Shown piece by piece: positions 31,321-35,000 of a stretch of 35,000 bases of DNA (within the stretch, counting starts at the first letter, position 1; each line of letters opens with the position of its first letter). Under the pieces are notes generated by a model. The model worked only from the letters and a program-made list of their open reading frames with translations, did no database searches and had not been told where the DNA came from. Source of the stretch: DATIXD01 sp035518875 (lineage in GTDB: Bacteria > Pseudomonadota > Gammaproteobacteria > Methylococcales > Methylococcaceae). The translations under genes were made by a program, and so were the position numbers. The stretch lies in assembly GCA_035518875.1 (NCBI GenBank), contig DATIXD010000152.1, forward strand, positions 1-35,000. The letters run 5' to 3'.

Positions 31321-32143
31321 AACCTCCTTTCTCCAATACATCCAGGCGGCCATCGAAAACAACAAGCTGGTGCTGCCTACCCTACCGGAAGTCGCCCTGA
31401 ACGTTCGCCAGGCGGTCAACAGTGGCAACGTCTCCGACGCCCAACTGGCCAAGATCATTGCCGGTGACCCCGGGCTTACCGCACGTCTGTTGCAAGTGGC
31501 CAATACCCCGCTATACCGCGCCCGCCAGAAAATCGAGAATATCCAAACGGCCATCACGAGGATGGGCCACGGCGCGATCCGCACCCTCATCACCAGCCTG
31601 GCGATGCAGCAGATTTTCAAACCCAAGATATCGATGCTGGAACGGTATTTCCTCGCGACCTGGAAACACAGCGTCGACATTTCCGCGGTGAGCCGCGCCC
31701 TGGCCCTGCGCTGCCGCCATCTGGACAAGGAGCAGGCGATGCTGGCGGGACTGATCCACCAGATCGGCAAACTGCCCATCCTGACGGTGGCCGAGAAATT
31801 CCCCGAATTGGCGGAAGACCAACCCGCCCTCGACAACCTATTGGAAAAACTTCACCCGGCCATCGGCAAGATGATCATGGAAACCTGGGACATGCCCGAG
31901 GCGCTCGGTCGAGTGGCCTGGGAATACCGGAATTTCCAGCGCGACTCGGGACCTGAAGCGGATTATATCGACGTGGTTCAGGTCGCCTACGTGGAAAACG
32001 AGATCACGAACAATCCTGCGATGGCGCCAGACATTGCGAAAATTCCGGCGTTCAAGAAGCTGGGACTGGACGCTGAAATCGAGATTCTGGAGATCGAAGG
32101 CGTCGCCGAGGAAGTCGCGGAAACCCGGCAGGTTTTTCTTTGA
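31304..32143 (+). CDS. HDOD-domain signalling protein
   Basis: HDOD proteins are catalytically degenerate HD-domain relatives that take part in signal transduction, often alongside c-di-GMP or chemotaxis circuits. The 279-residue protein is nearly all HDOD: LPTLPEVALNVRQAVNSG near residues 23-40, then IIAGDPGLTARLLQVANTPLY near 49-69, IQTAITRMGHGAIRTLI near 78-94, and a later HQIGKLPIL. ATG at 31304 has GAGAG 10 bases upstream and lies inside the 3' end of ygfZ. No output domain is attached. Its target is unknown; a c-di-GMP link with the nearby FleQ is speculation. Confidence 0.9.
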   Translation: MDLKNETSFLQYIQAAIENNKLVLPTLPEVALNVRQAVNSGNVSDAQLAKIIAGDPGLTARLLQVANTPLYRARQKIENIQTAITRMGHGAIRTLITSLAMQQIFKPKISMLERYFLATWKHSVDISAVSRALALRCRHLDKEQAMLAGLIHQIGKLPILTVAEKFPELAEDQPALDNLLEKLHPAIGKMIMETWDMPEALGRVAWEYRNFQRDSGPEADYIDVVQVAYVENEITNNPAMAPDIAKIPAFKKLGLDAEIEILEIEGVAEEVAETRQVFL

Positions 32144-32447
32144 CGCTTATACCCGGGTTACTTACACCGCCGGGCGTGTGGTCTTCGCATCCGGCGTAAC
32201 CCAAGCCTTGATGCCGAGGCATTAGGCACCGATTCGGAATTAGTTCCACCCGCCTCCGATGTATTGCCGGCAGTGTTCTATGCGCTCGTCCTAGAGCACG
32301 CTTTAAGGCGCATCCCAGCCCGACGACTCTGCACTTCGGCTTCCCGCCTCTCCAGACTGGCTTTGACGGTCAGCTACAGGCCTGCGGACATCATCAACCC
32401 GGCGCCAGCCAACCATTTGCCGGCGTTTCTCGCGATCACGTCCGGCT
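32144..32447. other. Non-coding stretch after the HDOD gene
   Basis: It holds an interrupted stem-loop at 32155-32202: GGGTTAC pairs with GTAACCC, and inner GCCGG pairs with CCGGC across a one-sided 7-nt bulge. No T-run follows, so it is a poor intrinsic terminator and may be a repetitive palindromic element. Open frames here look like noise and lack ribosome binding sites. I see nothing else. Confidence 0.55.
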
Positions 32448-32927
32448 TCAAGGCGCCGGCGAGCGCGGCGGAACCTTCCATCGCTGCGCCAGACAATCCC
32501 GCCGAAAGTCAAATATCGTCTCCAGGCGATCACGGATGAACAACGCGTGGACCAATCGCCCGAACCAGCCCCACGGCATGACGTAGTGAACGATGTCCTC
32601 CATTTCGATGCCGCCTTCCGCTTCCCGGAGGCGGTGCTGGTGATGCCAGAATCGAAAAGGCCCGATCCTCTGTTCGTCGACGAATTGACAGGGCGCTTGG
32701 ACGTGCTTGATCTCTGTCACCCAGGTCATGGGAATGCCGGCGACGGCGGCGATACGGTAGGTGATGATGAGGCCGGAATAAATGTCATCTGGAACCTGCG
32801 AGGTGATGTGAAAATTGAGAAAAGGAGGGGTAATCTCTGCCAGGTTTCGCGGGGTGGAAAAAAACGGCCAGGCATCCTGCAGGGAAATGGGCAAAATTTG
32901 CTTGCGGTGTAGGCGGTAAACCTTCAT
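32448..32927 (-). CDS. SRPBCC-family ligand-binding protein
   Basis: A 159-residue START/SRPBCC-type helix-grip protein. The N-terminal pattern (LHRKQILPISLQDAWPFFST, then PRNLAEITPPFLNFHI) is that of the polyketide cyclase-like/oxidoreductase-associated group sometimes mislabelled as a cell division inhibitor. Later ITYRIAAVAGIPMTWVTEI and the FRFWHHQHRL segment support it. ATG at 32927 is preferred because GAGGA lies 5 bases upstream; an in-frame ATG at 32939 overlaps that site. Such proteins bind hydrophobic ligands; which one is unknown. Divergent from the DCC-family gene across a 99-bp gap, and near a photolyase, a common association in proteobacteria. Confidence 0.85.
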   Translation of the reverse strand: MKVYRLHRKQILPISLQDAWPFFSTPRNLAEITPPFLNFHITSQVPDDIYSGLIITYRIAAVAGIPMTWVTEIKHVQAPCQFVDEQRIGPFRFWHHQHRLREAEGGIEMEDIVHYVMPWGWFGRLVHALFIRDRLETIFDFRRDCLAQRWKVPPRSPAP

Positions 32928-33026
32928 TTCATTCCTCATCGATCTTATTTAACGCGTTCCATGGAACCCTGCAAATCGTGGGCTTTCTAACAACATGAAT
33001 TGGTTTCCCGCCTTGGAAACTCGCCC

Positions 33027-33392
33027 ATGAATACCACAACGGTCTTTTACGATGGCGGCTGCCCCTTGTGCAGCCGGGAGATCGCCCATTACCGACGGAT
33101 GGATAAAGAACATCGCATCCGGTGGTTGGATGTGACCCGTGACGGCGCCGGGCTTTCGGCTTATGGGATCGACCACGTCGAGGCCCTCGCCGTCTTTCAT
33201 GTCATCGACCGCGGCGACCGCCTGGTCAAAGGCGCCGAAGGCTTCGTGACCGTATGGGAGGAACTGCCCCGCTACCGCTGGCTCGCCAGATTGTGCCGAT
33301 TCTTCCACCTGCTGCCCGTGATGGAATGGGGTTACGCCCGCTTTGCCCGCTGGCACTTCCGGCGTCGCTGCCGGGAGGGTGTTTGCGGGTGA
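33027..33392 (+). CDS. DCC-family (DUF393) thiol-disulfide oxidoreductase-like protein
   Basis: A 121-residue member of the DCC family, predicted to have a thioredoxin-like fold. The signature YDGGCPLCSREI carries the CxxC-type pair (C12 and C15), and a downstream WLDVTRD supplies the conserved Asp. The second half is rich in Arg and aromatic residues (FHLLPVMEWGYARFARW), typical of the family. ATG at 33027 has a weak GGAAA 7 bases upstream. Function is not established for the family; redox activity is inferred from the cysteines. It is 148 bp upstream of the photolyase on the same strand. Confidence 0.87.
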   Translation: MNTTTVFYDGGCPLCSREIAHYRRMDKEHRIRWLDVTRDGAGLSAYGIDHVEALAVFHVIDRGDRLVKGAEGFVTVWEELPRYRWLARLCRFFHLLPVMEWGYARFARWHFRRRCREGVCG

Positions 33393-33540
33393 GGCCGCCG
33401 TGGGCCATATGGTGGTCGTGCCGGGCGATCAAACGCTGCACCAGGCAATGACGACAGCACCTGGCTGGGTGAAACACGGAAAGCGGTGATCGCGCATCAG
33501 GCGGAGAAGAATACAGACACTCAATCGGGGCATATCCCTT

Positions 33541-34920
33541 ATGACGACGGCCATTGTGTGGTTCCGCCGAGATCTCCGATTATCCGACAATCCGGCACTG
33601 ACCGAAGCGTTGCTTACCTGCGAGCGCGTCGTCCCGCTTTACGTTCATGCCCCTGAAGAAGACGGTCGCTGGGCCCCGAGTAGCGCCAGCCGCTGGTGGC
33701 TGCATCACAGTCTGAGGGCCCTGGATGATTCTCTGCGAAAACGCGGCTCTTGTCTCATCATCCGGCGCGGCCCAAGTCTCGAAACGCTGCGAGCGATCGT
33801 CGGCCAAACCGGCGCCGAGAGGATCTACTGGAACCGCCTTTACGAGCCGGAACTGATCGCCCGCGACACCGAGACCAAACGTGCCTTGCGATCCGACGGC
33901 CTGATCGTCGAAAGCTCCAACAGTGCGCTGCTACACGAACCCTGGACGATAAAACCCTATAAGGTTTTCACCCCCTACTGGAAAGCGGTGCAGCGGTTGG
34001 ACTTGCAGCAAGCGCCGCTGCCGGCGCCGGAGTCCTTGCCGCCGCTGCCCGCTCGATTCGAGACGTTGCCCGTGGCGACGTTGGGCCTGCTGCCGACCAT
34101 CCCGTGGGACAGCGGGCTGAAGGAAAACTGGCGAGCGGGGGAAAACGCGGCGCAGCGACGACTCCGAAACTTCATCGCATCGGCACTGGCAGGTTATGCG
34201 GAAAAGCGCGACCGGCCGGATTATGCCGGCACGTCCCGGCTGTCGCCCCATTTGCATTTCGGCGAAATCGGGCCGCGCCAGATCGTGCATGCGATCCGTA
34301 TTCATACCAACGCACACGAGTCGCCGATCGGCATCCTCAAGAACGCCGAGAGCTACCTTCGCGAACTCGTGTGGCGGGAATTCGCCCACCAACTCCTCTA
34401 TCACTTCCCCCAAACCACGGAATATCCATTGGATGAGCGGTTCGCGAGATTTCCGTGGGCCACCGACTGCACGGAAGCATTGACGGCCTGGCGCAAGGGC
34501 ATGACCGGTTTTCCCATTGTCGATGCCGGCATGCGCGAGCTCTGGCATAGCGGCTGGATGCATAACCGGGTTCGCATGATGGTCGCTTCCTTTCTCACCA
34601 AAAACCTGCGGATTTCCTGGCTGGAGGGGGCGCGGTGGTTTTGGGATACCCTGGTCGACGCCGATCTCGCCAACAACACCCTGGGTTGGCAATGGACCGC
34701 CGGGTGCGGCGCCGACGCCGCGCCGTATTTCCGCATATTCAACCCCGTGTTGCAGGGCAAGCGTTTCGACCCGAACGGCGATTATGTCCGCCGCTGGATA
34801 CCGGAACTCGCCCGTCTGCCGGCCAGTCACATCCATAGTCCCTGGCAAGCCCCCTCCGCCAGCAATTCTCATTTTGAGTCACTGAGCAGGCGCTGCCGGG
34901 CATCAGGGCGCAGTGGATAG
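33541..34920 (+). CDS. phrB: Deoxyribodipyrimidine photolyase, C-terminally altered
   Basis: Light-driven repair of cyclobutane pyrimidine dimers using FADH- and an antenna chromophore. The 459-residue frame has the N-terminal antenna domain (IVWFRRDLRLSDNPAL at 5-20) and the FAD-binding core: TGFPIVDAGMRELW at 322-335, LHFGEIGPRQ earlier, and NNTLGWQW at 378-385 followed by YFRIFNPVLQGKRFDP. The protein matches the family until HSPWQAP, about residue 440. The usual last ~25 residues (a variant of PxxIVDHxxAR) are missing and replaced by an unrelated Ser/Arg-rich tail before TAG. The +1 frame reads PPAIL just after the break, so a frameshift at a C-run plus a sequence junction is possible. 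Activity may survive or be reduced. Confidence 0.93.
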   Translation: MTTAIVWFRRDLRLSDNPALTEALLTCERVVPLYVHAPEEDGRWAPSSASRWWLHHSLRALDDSLRKRGSCLIIRRGPSLETLRAIVGQTGAERIYWNRLYEPELIARDTETKRALRSDGLIVESSNSALLHEPWTIKPYKVFTPYWKAVQRLDLQQAPLPAPESLPPLPARFETLPVATLGLLPTIPWDSGLKENWRAGENAAQRRLRNFIASALAGYAEKRDRPDYAGTSRLSPHLHFGEIGPRQIVHAIRIHTNAHESPIGILKNAESYLRELVWREFAHQLLYHFPQTTEYPLDERFARFPWATDCTEALTAWRKGMTGFPIVDAGMRELWHSGWMHNRVRMMVASFLTKNLRISWLEGARWFWDTLVDADLANNTLGWQWTAGCGADAAPYFRIFNPVLQGKRFDPNGDYVRRWIPELARLPASHIHSPWQAPSASNSHFESLSRRCRASGRSG

Positions 34921-35000
34921 AGTAGAACCCGCTTCGGTGCTGTCCCATGACGCTGGTGCTCTCGATCCTGCCGGCCACGACCCGTGGTCAAGCCAACGTC
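34873..35000 (+). other. Foreign-looking sequence replacing the photolyase 3' end
   Basis: Downstream of the photolyase break no photolyase-like tail is found in any frame. Two open frames run to the right edge: one from ATG 34947 (MTLVLSILPATTRGQANV) and one from GTG 34909 in another frame. Either could be the start of a transposase, since insertion sequences often start their ORF within 100 bp of the end, but I do not recognise a family or terminal repeat. Confidence 0.3.

Noticed and set aside
32264..32539. 91-codon plus-strand open frame after the HDOD gene
   Set aside because: No ribosome binding site, Ala/Pro/Ser-rich noise-like translation, and it runs antisense into the SRPBCC gene.
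1..35000. CRISPR array, prophage, toxin-antitoxin or classical defence genes
   Set aside because: No regularly spaced repeats, no structural phage genes and no recognisable defence or toxin families were seen on either strand.

Overview
This window is a GC-rich chromosomal segment of a flagellated gammaproteobacterium. The strongest evidence is the block fleQ, fleSR, fliEFGHIJK, which has the Pseudomonas/Vibrio-type gene order. Supporting evidence comes from CmoA, YgfZ, HtpX, an HDOD protein and a class Ia ribonucleotide reductase beta subunit. No gene here fixes the genus; a Methylococcales-like or similar environmental lineage would fit, but that is inference.

Layout. (1) 1-3018, + strand: the 3' part of a secreted-type metzincin protease, a 73-codon unknown, a pRiA4b ORF-3-like protein and nrdB. 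(2) 3019-3804: mostly non-coding, with a tRNA T-arm-like hairpin, a strong sigma70 promoter and tRNA-Leu(CAG). (3) 3805-7117: a broken AcpS-like gene, translationally coupled to an acyl-activating enzyme/ACP/PlsC-type acyltransferase fusion, then thiE. (4) 7318-10595: a SulP anion transporter, then cmoA overlapping an isoprenylcysteine methyltransferase-like membrane protein. (5) 10748-13599: an orphan histidine kinase and NtrC-family regulator pair. (6) 13681-25088, - strand: fliK, fliJ, fliI, fliH, fliG, fliF, fliE, fleR, fleS, fleQ, listed by increasing coordinate. (7) 25318-29208: a double-FHA protein on +, convergent with a minus-strand operon of PQQ-type sugar dehydrogenase, methyltransferase and radA in which each gene overlaps the next by 4 nt. 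(8) 29309-34920: htpX with a clear terminator, ygfZ overlapping an HDOD gene, an SRPBCC gene divergent from a DCC-family gene, and a photolyase whose last ~25 residues are replaced by foreign-looking sequence that runs off the window.

How the genes work together. The flagellar block reads as a hierarchy. FleQ, a sigma54 activator with a non-phosphorylatable receiver and an intact LFRSxxG c-di-GMP motif, has its own sigma70-like promoter inside a TTGAC-type inverted repeat. A near-perfect FleQ box (GTCAAATAATTGAC) overlaps the fleQ stop codon and lies about 77 bp upstream of the predicted start of a -24/-12 promoter for fleSR. A second -24/-12 promoter lies in the fleR-fliE gap and would drive fliEFGHI and probably fliJK.

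The least ordinary locus is the ligase-ACP-acyltransferase fusion. It could activate a fatty acid, hold it on its own carrier domain and transfer it to a lipid acceptor, and its upstream neighbour is the wreck of an enzyme class that primes such carriers. I found no CRISPR array, rRNA, complete insertion sequence or prophage. All functions are inferred from motifs and family knowledge; no database search was possible.
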